A DNA stretch of 64,000 bases from Ridgeia piscesae (taxonomy: Eukaryota > Annelida > Polychaeta > Sabellida > Siboglinidae): NCBI GenBank assembly GCA_025642075.2, contig JAODUO010000139.1, forward strand, positions 50,001 through 114,000, given 5' to 3'. The position numbers and the translations under genes are program-made. Below the pieces are notes generated by a model. The model was not told the origin of the DNA. It saw nothing but the letters and a program-made list of their open reading frames with translations, and did not search any database. Below are positions 1 to 11,316 of this stretch, one piece after another. Each line of letters begins with the position of its first letter. The first letter of the stretch is position 1.

Positions 1-1020
1 AGTCACGGGCGTCGATCGGTCCCCCCACTTTTCAGCGTGGGGGGACAACATAGGAATTGTCCCCCGCCACTTTTCAGTTCAGAAATATTGCGGGGCATGT
101 AGCTTGACCACTCCCCTCTCTTAAAATCCGCTACATAGGACTAGTAACTAGACAATAAACTCGCGATATGAAGTTCCCGCCACCCATTAGAAAATCAACA
201 AGATAAATTGCTTGGCTGGCCACAGCGCGCAACTTTAATAAATAATCATCATGCCGGGCTGTGCCGCTGCCGGGCTCTATCAGTTTGCATCCTTGTGTTG
301 ATATTATTAATAGGTTCTAGCCATCAAGCACATTATAAATGATGAAATTTGTGTTGCACTTTCACCCCTCCGCCTGCTTGATGTTTATCGCCTATGGCAG
401 AAGCGGCGGATTCCTGCACTTTGTGTAACTTATTCCCGTTTGATTGATGTAGGGTTGGGAAGTTCTACACAGCGTGGGCGTCGATTGGTGGGGGACGAGG
501 AGAACGCGTCCCCCCACTTTTCAGCCTGAGGGGGACAGCATAGGAAATATCCCCCCACTTTTTCAATTCATAAACACAAATTTACAGGCGTATTGCGAGA
601 CTGATCACTCCCCTCTCTTAAAAACCTTACATAGGTCTAGTAGTAAAATTAATATACGAATTCAGATATAAACTCCCGACTACTCAGTGGAAAATCACTA
701 GATAAATTGCTTGGTTGGCCGCAACTTGATCTTAGTCCAGTAAATATATGGGCTCTTTCATTTTGCACCATTGCGTTGATATATCAATAGGCACTAGCCA
801 TTAAGCACATTATAGATTATTAATATTTGTTTGCCCTATCACCCCTTGAATTGCAGCCTGGTCGCTCTGGTGGATACTTATATCGCCTACGGCGGAACCA
901 GCGGATTCCTGCACTTTGTGTAATTTGATCCCATTTGAGTGATGACAAATTTCTTTGCCAAAAGGTGGGATTGGGAAATCCTACACAGGCACCCGTGTAA
1001 CCTCTGCATCTTGTCACTCA
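1..1020. repeat. Diverged tandem duplication, unit about 470 bp
   Basis: Two successive units share the same landmarks in the same order: a GGGCGTCGAT start (about 7 and 477), a C-rich run followed by CACTTTTCAG, the string ACTCCCCTCTCTTAAAA, AGATAAATTGCTTGG, AAGCACATTATA, and GCGGATTCCTGCACTTTGTGTAA. The units differ by many substitutions and small indels, so the duplication is old. The first unit may extend left of the window. I see no convincing coding frame in either unit; the short ORFs do not agree between copies. Confidence 0.7.
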
Positions 1021-1060
1021 GTGAATCAGGCAAGCAGTTATGGGTTCAAAGTCTACCCTC

Positions 1061-1308
1061 AAAATGTTCAATGTTTAGGGCGGGCCATGGCCCAATTTCA
1101 AATATAATTATGTAGCCAACATAATTATTTTAAATAGCATAACGTAGCCTTAATTTATTAAAAATAGTTACATGTATTTCAGGTCAAAATGTTCAATGAT
1201 TAGGGCGGGCCATGGCCCAATTTCAAATATAATTATGTAGCCAACATAATTATTTTAAATAGCATAACGTAGCCTTAGTTTATTAAAAATAGTTACATGT
1301 ATTTCAGG

Positions 1309-1310
<2 letters not shown>
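1061..1310. repeat. 125-bp perfect-looking tandem duplication
   Basis: Unit 1 is 1061-1185 and unit 2 is 1186-1310. They match almost base for base, from AAAATGTTCA through GGGCGGGCCATGGCCC to TTTCAGGTC. The array ends exactly where a (TA)n run starts, which in turn abuts a SINE. The very low divergence points to a recent slippage or unequal-exchange event. Confidence 0.85.

Positions 1311-1359
<49 letters not shown>
1311..1359. repeat. (TA)n microsatellite
   Basis: Uninterrupted AT dinucleotide run of about 49 bp joining the 125-bp duplication to the 3' end of a SINE. Microsatellites often seed at SINE tails. Confidence 0.95.
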
Positions 1360-1363
<4 letters not shown>

Positions 1364-1371
1364 CATACATC

Positions 1372-1691
1372 GATAAGTTCTTATATAGCGCAGTATCCAG
1401 ACCTCATGACTGCTCAAAGCGATTTACACACGACTCCCTGGCAGACCTGTTCAATCCAATACCGTCTCGGCTTGTATGGGAAGCATACAGTCACACTGCA
1501 ATTAATACGCGAAGGCTGTTCGTACAAATATCACCATTGTCTATAGCCAGATACACATTCACACAGCTGCGTAGACTGGAGCAATGTAGAGTGGACACAC
1601 ATGTCCAAGGTTTGACTCAGCAGCATGGGATCCGAACCCGGGCTCTCTTAGTCGAGGGTCCGAAGCTCTTTCCCTGGGCCACTGCGCCCTG
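1372..1691 (-). mobile_element. tRNA-derived SINE, copy 1
   Basis: Read on the minus strand, the element begins near GGGCGCAGTGGCCCAGG (A-box-like, tRNA-derived head). It then has a B-box-like GGGTTCGGATCCC, and ends with a conserved tail containing GCGCTATATAAGAACTTAT. Related copies occur at 4991-5313, 25060-25245 and 53190-53391. The tail style (TACTGCGCTATATAAGA) is typical of invertebrate SINEs whose 3' end is borrowed from a LINE; that is family knowledge rather than something the sequence proves. No protein is expected; the 131-codon ORF over it is a shadow. Confidence 0.8.
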
Positions 1692-2810
1692 AGCTATGGT
1701 GCGCTCTACTAAATTTATTTGTAAACATTTTCTCCAGCAGGCCCCGAAAGAGAATAACAATCTACACAGGCTCGCGGCGCATTTTTTTTCGACGATTAAA
1801 TTAATCTCGTTTACGTGCTAGTTAAAATATTATTGAGTTAAAATTAAATAACATGTTGAGGCCTTATAATCGATGACAGCTTATATAATATAGTAATGCG
1901 AAAATCAACGCAATTATTTTTCAACAATTCCTTATCGGCCAAGAATGTTAAACAGACACAGGGATTATCTTAGAACGTGTATGTCCGATTTCAGACGAAA
2001 TTACTTTCATCTGGCCTCAGTCCGTCATCCATAGACGACAGTTTGTGAACATTGGATGTCTGTATGAACAGTATCGGATCAAACCATAACATATCGATCA
2101 CCGGAGCCAGAAGAAACTGCTTTTGATCCTGGTCCCTCTGCTGGAAATAATGTCGTCTGACGTCGACGTTCTGGGATGGTCCGTAACACCAGGACGTGTC
2201 ACATCGTTATTACAGAGCCACCAATCAGTTGGACGCTGTGCATGTTTTAGGTAACTTGCTTTCGAAGTTGAAGATTAGAGATATTCCTTTTTTCGTTGTT
2301 GAGGCTTTCGATATTCACCCTACATGATGGGGCTCACCCAAAAAACCACATTCAGGCTCTCTACAGACTTCAAAATGCATACAAATGCATAGCTTCTGTG
2401 CACATTGTGGGGGTTAAACCGCACACCCAACACCCACTAAATAAACTTACACCACAAAATAATGTCCGCACTGAAACGTTGAGAATTGGCCAGCGTCAAA
2501 AACTAACGAAGTAGAAAACAATACATCTCATCAGTGTTTGAGACAGGACGAATAGGCCTACTCAATGGTTTAAAAAAATGTTGGAAGTGATAACCACAGC
2601 AACAAAAAATAAATAAAACAATACGAAAATGCAAAGCATGATTGCATTAGTTCGGCCTATATTAAGATTGTTCATGCACAATTAAATAAAACCATTCAAA
2701 CGTTTGTGTAAATTATACAAAAACAAATAGTCATTTACTCCTACTAAATCCGTCACTATGCCTTGTACACTATACAAGGCATCAATAGGTATCAACAGTA
2801 TAAATAAGCA
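1692..2810. other. Unassigned AT-rich sequence
   Basis: No coding frame, RNA gene or repeat that I can support. A 72-codon plus-strand ORF at 2296-2514 shows no recognisable domain. A short palindromic stretch (TTGTACACTATACAA) lies at about 2762-2778. Confidence 0.5.
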
Positions 2811-3314
2811 GACAACACCAACGGGCGACTCACATATAAGACACTACAGTACCAGGTAGGTATATTTAAATGATAGGGTCACCATGCACGCACGCACGCA
2901 CGCACGCGCGTGCGCAACGGTATTATTGAGTTCGTTTAGCGTTGTCCGTCTTATACGTTGTCCCACCGTTCACTGCAGTGGTAATTTCATGCATGGCTGC
3001 TCTTTTGCGTAGCAACCTCCTCAGAGGGGTAACTCGATCCGGGATCTTATGAACGAAGGGACAGCCAAATAGGCGGACTACAGCAACGGGCGGCTCGCTT
3101 ATAAGATGGTCTACAGTATATTTAAATTACAGGATCAACTGCACTCAGACGAGCTATGCAGCAACACTGATACCAGTTTTACACATGCAAGCACCATGCA
3201 CGCACTTGTGTGTATGCGTGCGTGCGTGCGTGCGTGCGTGTATGCGTAAAACTGTTTCGATGGTTGTTGTATAGTTCGTTCGAATACAGTTAACACAATA
3301 ATTTAAATAAACAT

Positions 3315-3345
<31 letters not shown>

Positions 3346-3460
3346 TTGTTTGTTCAGCTTTGTCCGTTTTATTATAATTTATGTAGTCCTACCATTCACT
3401 GCGGTGGTTACGTCACGCATCGTTGCTCTTATGCGTAGTAACCCTTCAGAGCAGTAAGAT
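2811..3460. repeat. Diverged tandem duplication with CG/CA-rich runs
   Basis: Two units, about 2811-3073 and 3074-3460, share ACGGGCG.CTC, ATATAAGA, GTATATTTAAAT, CACCATGCACGCAC, TGTCCGT, ACCATTCACTGC.GTGGT and GCGTAG(C/T)AAC. The second unit is longer because it contains an extra segment with (GCGT)n and a (TA)n run at about 3316-3343. The role is unknown. The alternating purine-pyrimidine tracts (GCAC/GTGC) are potential Z-DNA formers. Confidence 0.6.
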
Positions 3461-4505
3461 GAGGGTGTGTTGCGCATTGCAGACGATTGATCATTATTCC
3501 CGATCTCAGTCGGGTGTTCCCTGCCGGCATATATAGTAAGTAAACGTTTCTTTAATAGTGTATAAACGACGGCGTGACAGGCTGTGTTGAGTGGCTGAAT
3601 AGAGAGTCGTTAACCACAACTGTCATTCTCTCAATATAGTATGCGACCTACAACATTATCGACCGCACAGTTCACACGTAGGCCGTGGTATGTGAACGGT
3701 TATGATTTAAAACAATATTACTAGTTCTTAACAGTATGCTGTTTCTATAAAATGATTTTACGTTGTGTTAACTCATCTTTGAGGGTTATGCATGGAGTAA
3801 GCCCTACATTAAATCGGGCCTGCGAAGTTTGACAACTAACTGTAGAGGTCCATGGCCGAGGCCATTATTTTACTTCCTGGTTCGTGACAGGCGATATATA
3901 TGTATTTAATATAATGGCGTCCGCACTGCTGGTATGTAACGAAGTACATTTACAATACTTATGTAGGTTTTTATAATGTACTTTTAACAAAATACATGTT
4001 ATGTATACATTTTTACTTCCATATTTTTGTTAGATATGTTTATGTCAAGAGGCTTTGTAAATATTGAAAAATGCCACCTATCCACCTTTCATAAACAAAT
4101 TGGATAGATCAATATATTGCAGTGATACATTAATTTACATCCTGATGCATTTGTTTTGGACGGGTAGAAATATCATTGGACAAGAAAAACAGAGAGCAAA
4201 AAAGGCCTTCAAAATTATTATCAATTATAGCTTGAAAGTTTGTGTAACACGTGTGTTTATAGTTTATTTCATGTTGTAATACATCTCAACTGACTTGTTT
4301 ACATGTGTTAACATGCATGTGTCTACCAGAAAATTTGTGACTGGCAAAAATATTATTTTGCTTAAAGATAGGTATTGGGAATTCATCCGGGAAAACATCC
4401 CCTCCGGAAAAAGCCCCTCAAACAAAAGCCAAAGCCCTAGCTCATCATAGATACTAGACTGAAAAATGAGTGATAAAATTTAACTCTGCTAGTATGTGTC
4501 CACAT
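3461..4505. other. Unassigned sequence
   Basis: No supported gene. Short ORFs such as the 71-codon one at 4064-4279 lack recognisable motifs. A C-rich stretch with CCCC-containing pseudo-repeats at about 4390-4440 precedes the inverted-repeat element that follows. Confidence 0.4.
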
Positions 4506-4643
4506 GAATCCAGGACAAAACCCCAACAGATAAAACCCCAACCGTTTATTGCAAATGTGGACAAAACCCCCAACGGATAAAAACCCCAACAAATTTTAGA
4601 TGTGGACAGTAGGATGTAGGAGTGACTAGACTTTCTCTTGTAT

Positions 4644-4708
<65 letters not shown>
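4644..4708. repeat. (CA)n(TA)n compound microsatellite
   Basis: About 26 bp of ACAC followed by about 40 bp of ATAT. ORFs on both strands here translate to HTHTH/IYIYI and are shadows. Confidence 0.95.
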
Positions 4709-4711
<3 letters not shown>

Positions 4712-4990
4712 CATTGAATTTCTTACAAACAAGTTGCTATGCTATATAGGTGATTTGGTATATAGAATGTGTTGTGTCAACATTTTTTGTATATATAAAC
4801 AATACCAGCATGACTTATAATAAGCCTCTGGAACAAAGCTGCATGAAAAAAAACCATACAATTTTCTGCAGAACAACACTTTTGGGATTTATTTTGCTTC
4901 TCACTGAAACACTAAAAGAAATTTGTACAACTTAGAGTAACAGATGATTAAAGGATTTGATGGTGTCAAAGTGGAATGTATATACCTTTG

Positions 4991-5313
4991 TAGAGTGCAA
5001 TGGCTCGGGTAGAGCTTCGGATTCTCGACAACGAGAACCCGGGTTGGAATCCTGTGCTGCGGTGTTAAAACCTTGGACAATTTTTTAAACTCAATATTTC
5101 TCCAGTTCATTCAGCTGTATAAATGAGTACCTGACTATAGACAGTGATGGATATGTGTACGAGCAGCCTTCGAGCATTAATTGTAGCATATGGCTGGATG
5201 CTTCCCAGAGAAGTTGAGATGGTGTTTTGTTGAAGAGGTCTGCCTGGGAAGTAAAGTGTAAAAGAGCTTTGAGTAGTCCTGAGGATCGGATACTGCGCTA
5301 TATAAGAACTTAC
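4991..5313 (+). mobile_element. tRNA-derived SINE, copy 2
   Basis: This is the plus-oriented counterpart of the copy at 1372-1691. The head is GTGCAATGGCTCGGGTAGAGC, the B-box-like string is GGGTTGGAATCC, and the tail is TACTGCGCTATATAAGAACTTA. It lies inside the inverted-repeat element 4506-5489, so it probably inserted into it or was captured by it. Confidence 0.8.
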
Positions 5314-5527
5314 GGTTTTTTACCTTTGAATTAATACTTGCAAGAAAGTATTAACTGGTTTCATTTGTGCTCAACAATGCAACTCATCCTTACACTCCAT
5401 TTTAGACCACTGCCTTCCTGGAAGTTGGGGTTTTGTCCACATTTTTAATAAGCATTTGGGGTTTTGTCCACTGGGGTTTGTTCTGGATCCCCTGTATGCA
5501 TATAGAACCTATATATGATATTACCTA

Positions 5528-8500
5528 TAAGCAATGTATGCGTCAGCTGTCACATACACCCTCCTATGCAAGGTAATAATGGGAGACCAATGTAGATTGA
5601 AATAGGCCAACTTAATGATATTTAGTTTTATTTATTAACATATGACGTAAACAACAACACAGGTACATCAGAACATAAGCCATAATACTGTTTTCTAATA
5701 GAAAATCTCCTTTTCAAACTGACACTCTTCAATAGGCATGTTTTGTTGCACACTTGCACCAACATCAGTATTTTATTTTATGTCCAATTTCATGGGAAAC
5801 ATAATGCATAACCACTGTAGGCAAATGAAACTTGAGGTATGGGTCATATTTCTATGGTATAGTATATTGACCCTTGGTTGCATTATAAAGAAAAAACCCA
5901 GTTTAGGTGGTTATGGGCCTGGGTATGAACCATACAAGCAGCACAGTAAATATCCATTTGTAACTACAACAACATTTTATTAGGTGGGGATAGGCGTGGG
6001 AAGGTCTTTTTTATGGTATAATATATTGACCCATTGCTCATAATAGTAAATTGTAAAAAAATATTGTCAATTTATATGGTTATATGACAGTGTATGATTC
6101 ATACAATCATCACAGTAAATATTCATTTGATAATTACACAATAAATGCTTTACAGTCACAGAGGGGGGGGGTCATTGTATATGGTATAGTATATTGACCC
6201 ATGTTCATAATAATATTAATAAATTATAACAAATCTAGCTTGGGTGTGGGTTATATGTCTGGGTATAAACTATGAACCATGCAAGCATCACAGTAAATAT
6301 CAATTTGATAACTACAACAAAATAAATGTTTTAAGTGGGGGTGGGGGGTATTTTTCTATGGTATAGTATATATGGACTCATGTTCATAATACATTAACAA
6401 AATCCAGGGTATTGTGCCTGGGTACTACAATAACATAAATGTTTTTAGGTGGAGGTAGGGATGTTTTCTATGTATAACGAGCCACGGTCAATATAATATG
6501 CCATAGGAATATGACCCTCCCACCCCAAAAACTAACTTTTTGTTATTACCAAATAGACATTTCTTGTGATCGATGTATTTAATTTTGTGGTACACTTGTA
6601 ATTCACTACTTCACTATTTTAATTAACTAGTTGCACTATTATGATGTTGCTGTATAGGTGTTCAAGAATTATAATTGTTTCAAAATTGTTAAAATACATG
6701 AATAAGGAAAGTAAGCACTGTTGCTTAATTCCAATTGTTATAGTGTATAATGTACTTAGACATGTAATTATTATATGTACATGACATTATTATGTAACAA
6801 TAACGATTCAAGTTATTATCAAAAAAGTCTACAAGCCCGTAACCATCCCAGTTGGCAACGTTTTACAATTATCTATGTGTAATAAGCCATGCATCAATAT
6901 ACTAGGCCATAGAAATGTGGCCTCCCCACCCCTACCAAAATTAAGTTTTCAAAAATAATTATCAAATACCCGGTAGACATTTCATTGTGATGTTTGAATG
7001 ATAAATCTACAAAACCATAACTATCCATATTAGCAGTTTTACAATTGTTTATGTGTAATGAGCCAGGGGTCAATATATTATATACAGAAATATGACATAC
7101 CCCTGGGCAGAGCCGTAATGTAACGAAGTACTTTTACTTCGTTACTTTACTTAAGTAGAAAAGTTTACTTTTCTTGAGTAACAAAGTACATTTTTTGGAA
7201 GTACTTTTACTTGTAGCAAAGTACAAATATGTGTACTTTTCCTAAATGTAGTGAAGTACTCATAATTTCTTTGTTAAATTTGCAAATGTTCCACGAATGA
7301 TCTGCGTCGGAAGCAAGGCAATATTTGCAGTTAGCATAGATTTCTTTATAAATATCAGTACAACAAGCACACATGTTAAGTGTCCTGGACTGGCCAGGTT
7401 TCTACTTCAGTTGAACAAACGATTTGCTTTGTCACCTGATGAAGCCAGTGAGATAATTGCAATCCCATGAGTGGCATTGGCCCTGAGGTTATTTAAAGCA
7501 TTGCATTGACTAGACATGAAAAACAGCTGCCTTACTTGTCTCCTTGCATATTGTTGACACAGTTTATTAGCTTTTGATGTTCACTGTGAACTGCACATGC
7601 TGTACATATCGAAGGCTCCCCATTACCGCAAACTTGCCGGTCTTGTGGAACCACATCTTTATAATCTCTATCTATTTTTAATGTAGATCAGTGTGTGTGT
7701 AACTGTTTAATTTAACTGAAGTATTTTATAAATGTTACAATTATAATTATTACAAATGAAGACATATTTTAAAAGACACGTTATTATAACCATTCATCTA
7801 GACCGAATGCCTCCTTCAAGTAACACAAGATAAAATTCATCACATGTCCATCTATAACCCACAATGATTAGAACATATTAAGAAAGATATAATACCCCTA
7901 TGACAACGTGAATTACTACTAGTTCAACTTATGCATACGATGGTTGCTGTGGGCCTATTATTAATAAAGCATGCTGTATTTACAGTTTGTGGGCCTAGTT
8001 GGCCTACGCAGTGTTGTTTGCATCATTATAGTTCATAGTATTAAATATATTTTTATCCATAGAACAACAAAAATAGCAAACAATTTATATCTGTTTGGTG
8101 TACACACTAAATTATAATTGTGAATGTTTTGTTTTATACACAACAGTTGGCTGCATCGCCCATTGAGAACTAGTTTCAGGAGAAAAGTACTTTTGTGTTT
8201 ACTTCAAGTACATGTTTTTACTTTTTACTTGTACTTCAAGTACATTTTTCTAGAAGTACTTTTACTTTTACTTGAGTAGCTTTTTCTGGGGTTACTTTTA
8301 CTTTTTTACTCAAATACAAAATAAATATACTTGTTACAGCTCTGCCCCTGGGTCAATATACTATACTATAGAAATATGACCTAACCCATCCCTATAGCCA
8401 GTTAGCCACACAAAAACAAGCTTTTTGTTATTACTAAATAGACATTTCACTGTGGTGTCTGTTTGATAAATCTACAAGCCTGTAACCAACACAGCTGGCT

Positions 8501-8850
8501 ATAAAGTTTAACATTTTCCATGTATAATGAGCCATGGGTCAATATACTGTGCCATAGAAATATCACCCACCACCGCTACAAAAACAATTTTTTATAACAA
8601 TCAAGTAGATATTTCACTGTGGTGTTTGTATAATAAATCTAGAAGCCTATAATCATCCAAATTGGTAGAGTGTTTATTTGTTTATGTATATTGAGCCATG
8701 GGTCAATATACTATACCATAGATGTATGACCCCACCCCTACAGCCACCCAAACACACGCTTTGTTTTTACCAAATCAACATTTCACTGTGTTGCTTATAA
8801 CTAACTGTACAAGGGTCAACAAAGAAATTATTTATAAACAAAATTCATAA
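5528..8850. mobile_element. Family B repeat region, copy 1 (array of palindromic units)
   Basis: The region is built from diverged units of roughly 150-230 bp. Each is centred on a string like GGTCATATTTCTATGG, then TATAGTATATTGACCC, followed by CATGGCTCAT..., ATTGTAAAA.TTTGCCAAT and a TTTACTGTGATG-like motif. Units run in one orientation from 5838 to about 6470 and in the opposite orientation from about 6480 to 8820. The left flank (5528-5870, containing GATTGAAATAGGCCAACTTA) is also found reverse-complemented at about 47.2-47.65 kb, so this is a whole-element relationship with the 43.8-47.65 kb region. No ORF of note. It is interrupted by a hAT MITE at 7108-8344. Confidence 0.65.
7108..8344. 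mobile_element. Non-autonomous hAT element (MITE) with 8-bp target duplication
   Basis: The left terminus is CAGAGCCGTAA and the right terminus is TTACAGCTCTG, i.e. hAT-type CAGAGC inverted ends. They are flanked on both sides by an identical octamer CCCCTGGG (7100-7107 and 8345-8352). Subterminal regions at both ends carry many AAGTACTTTTACTT-like motifs in inverted orientation, which in hAT elements serve as transposase-binding regions. No transposase ORF inside the 1237 bp. The perfect octamer indicates a fairly recent insertion into family B sequence. Confidence 0.9.
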
Positions 8851-9390
8851 TTATTTTGGCAGTCTTTGTACTGTCAAATCATAAGAACAACATACATTTA
8901 TATGACATCAGATTAATGATATCATTGCTATAAAAGGAATGCATCATCAGTTACATCTGACAAAAACAATATGTTGTATCTACCTAACGAAATGGTGCAT
9001 GCAACATTGTAACAAAGGTATGCACCTCTTGTGGAAGGCAGGATTGACCATTTTCCATGGAAAATTTGTTGTTGTGGACAAATTGACCACAAAAACCTCT
9101 GAAAGAAAGCAAAATAATCGTTTATTTACCATGACAGCTGTTTAAAACAGTGTGCAGACCCTAGTACAGTATGTATGTTACAGACACGACCATTCAAGAC
9201 ATCATTCTGCTGAGCTTAACCATAAAATAGAAGCTTATGAAATAAAACAATATATAATAAATTATCTTAGAGTTAACCAGTTCTGAGTAAAATTACCACA
9301 TTGAACTATATAAACAATAATTGTCATGCTTGCTGCCATATAATGTGACTTTGATTTGGTGTTACTTAATAAATAAATATTTTTTGCAAA

Positions 9391-9733
9391 ATTACTTAGA
9401 GGGAGAGAGAGAGGGAGGAAAGAGGGAGAAAAAGAGGGGAGAGAGGGAGGAAGGGATGGAGGGAGGGAGAAAAAAAGTAGAGAGACAGAGGGAAGGAGGG
9501 AGTGAGAGAAAGAGGAAAAAGAGGGAGGGAGTGAGAGAGGGAGGAAGATGAAGAGAAGGAGGGAGAGATAGAGGGAGAGAGAGAGGGGAGAAGAGAGAGG
9601 TAGGGAAGGACAGAGGGGGAGGGAGGATGGGAGGGAGGGAGGAGGGAGAGAGAGAGAAAAGGAGAGAGATGGAGGAAGCCTCGGAGGGAGGGAGGAAGGG
9701 AAGGAACGAAGGAAGCAGGAAAGAGGGAGAGTT
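9391..9733. repeat. Polypurine (GGGA/GAGA-rich) tract
   Basis: About 340 bp that are nearly all G and A on the plus strand (GGGAGAGA, GGAAGGGA and similar). The long Ser/Pro/Leu ORF on the minus strand is a composition artefact. Such mirror-like purine tracts can form triplex (H-DNA). Confidence 0.9.
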
Positions 9734-9984
9734 GTATAAACATTTACAAATCCTTACATCATAGACGTGTCATGTACAGCAGCTTACTGTGCAGTGTCAC
9801 CTATAATATGAGAACAAATAGGCCATACATTAGAAATTCAATTTTCAATAAAAATGTAACAATAATCAGACGTAATGGGCAATTGCGTGTATTATGATTG
9901 TGACTACCACATACTCTCTCAAAGCAACTTAACATATGATCTTTAAATATTATTTCCATTGATGCTCATAGTGAGCTTATTTAC

Positions 9985-10240
9985 TGTATTTTCTTCTTCT
10001 TATAACCGTACAGTTTGTTTTTAGAAATATTTAAAGAACATTTATTTATATTAAACTATGTACTTAACTTGTCCAATTCTGAAGATACTATTTTACACAT
10101 TTCTGAAACATCATCACCTGTGTACAGGAAGTTGGTGTCATCAGCAAATGATACACATTTGATAACAGTTGATACTTTATACATGTCATTGATATATAGG
10201 ATAAAAAGAAGACTCACTTCCTAGATTGGGTCTTGCGTAG
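9985..10240 (-). pseudogene. Non-LTR retrotransposon reverse transcriptase fragment
   Basis: The minus strand encodes a short RT palm segment: SLLFILYINDMYKV, then VSFADDTNFLYTG, then SELDKLST with an in-frame stop where family members usually have a Trp, then a variant of the KTN region. The catalytic F-A-D-D is intact. The usual QGSILGP just upstream is degraded and carries a stop. About 75 residues remain of a protein normally near 1000 residues, so this is a dead, truncated copy of a Jockey/CR1-like LINE. It is unrelated to the Gypsy element downstream. Confidence 0.75.
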
Positions 10241-10929
10241 GTTGACATTTCTTGACAGACATTCTGCCAGGTTGTGAGGTGCCACTTGGTGGTGAGTCGG
10301 CAAGTGTTGGGCACTTGTGACAGACTTCCTTTTCTTTAGTATCCCTGTATAGTGTTTATGTATGCACTATGCACAGCAATTAGTTGCTGTGTCTAGATTC
10401 ATTTTTATATGTTATTTGTATATTTTTGTTGTTTGTTGAATAAAGTCAATTATATTAACTTTGTAATAGCTTTATTTTCGTATTACTAATTAATGTTTTA
10501 CATTATTTTATTATTTATTTACACACATCATTCATTTGAAATGCAAAAAAACTCACGGCAGACATATACATTAAATTTACCAAATGATACATACTTTCTC
10601 TTCAAAGTGAAAAACACATCTTTTTCTATCATATTTGTTATTTCAAATTATAATATTTCTGTTCAGTTCGTTGAGATAAAATGCGCAGAGCATGATCACA
10701 CATTACAGACTGTAAACACGGAATTCGAAACAACTACGTATAGGTTTAGCAAAATAGTTACGAATACTTGTTTTCACCACATGTACAATATAAACACAAG
10801 CAGAACCACGTGGAAACATTATCACATGTACCGTGTAAACAGAGGTTGTCCACCTGGACACATGCTCGTTACTCATTGATTGATAAATGCCTTATTGCGG
10901 AACCTTCTTGGTGAGTCAAAACGTGCACC
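10241..10929. other. Unassigned sequence left of the Gypsy element
   Basis: A 128-codon plus-strand ORF (10493-10879) has no recognisable domain and a biased Thr/Tyr/His composition; I do not call it a gene. The expected outer part of the Gypsy 3' LTR is absent here. Confidence 0.4.
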
Positions 10930-10996
10930 CGAGAACTAGCTCAGTTACGGTGAGGCGTATACGAAAGATCAAATCGATCTACCATACGTTATCACA
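10930..10996 (-). repeat. Gypsy 3' LTR remnant
   Basis: On the minus strand it begins TGTGATAACGTATGG and matches the first 67 bp of the 5' LTR (TGTGATAATGTATCG) with few changes. Similarity stops at about 10930, so the rest of this LTR is lost or replaced. The adjacent purine run (minus strand AGAGGGAAGGGAA) is the expected polypurine primer tract. Confidence 0.8.
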
Positions 10997-11316
10997 TTCC
11001 CTTCCCTCTAAAATAAAACATAACGAAGTCACGGTTAGTACCGTTAGTTCTCCATATAATGTCTAATTAAGGAAATGTCACTTTTCTCAAATGTTTCTCG
11101 CCAACCTGCATTGAGACGAATTATGCAAGATCAATTAATCATAACAATTAATTTTGGAATTGGAGGGTAGACTACCTCCATATTCCCTGTGTGACCAAGG
11201 CCGTTATTTTGTTGGCTATTAACGATTGGCCTCACAGTTCACTCGGTCCATGACATAATCTGCTTGCCCTGCTGGTGCTACACGCGATCTGCCTGTCTTC
11301 CTAACAGGTGTAGTAA

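Larger units (their letters stand above)
4506..5489. mobile_element. Candidate inverted-repeat (MITE-like) element enclosing a SINE
   Basis: The left end reads GAATCCAGGACAAAACCCC and the right end, reverse-complemented, reads GGATCCAGAACAAACCCC. Each end carries a second internal GTGGACAAAACCCC block (about 4557 and 5440), so the inverted arms are about 90-100 bp. Inside are a (CA)n(TA)n run and a full SINE. I could not find a target-site duplication, so the exact ends and superfamily are open. Confidence 0.5.

Noticed and set aside
1640..1691. tRNA gene
   Set aside because: A- and B-box-like strings are present, but no cloverleaf with acceptor pairing follows, and the unit recurs as a SINE with a LINE-type tail.
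10493..10879. 128-codon ORF
   Set aside because: No recognisable motif, no splice or promoter context, biased composition.
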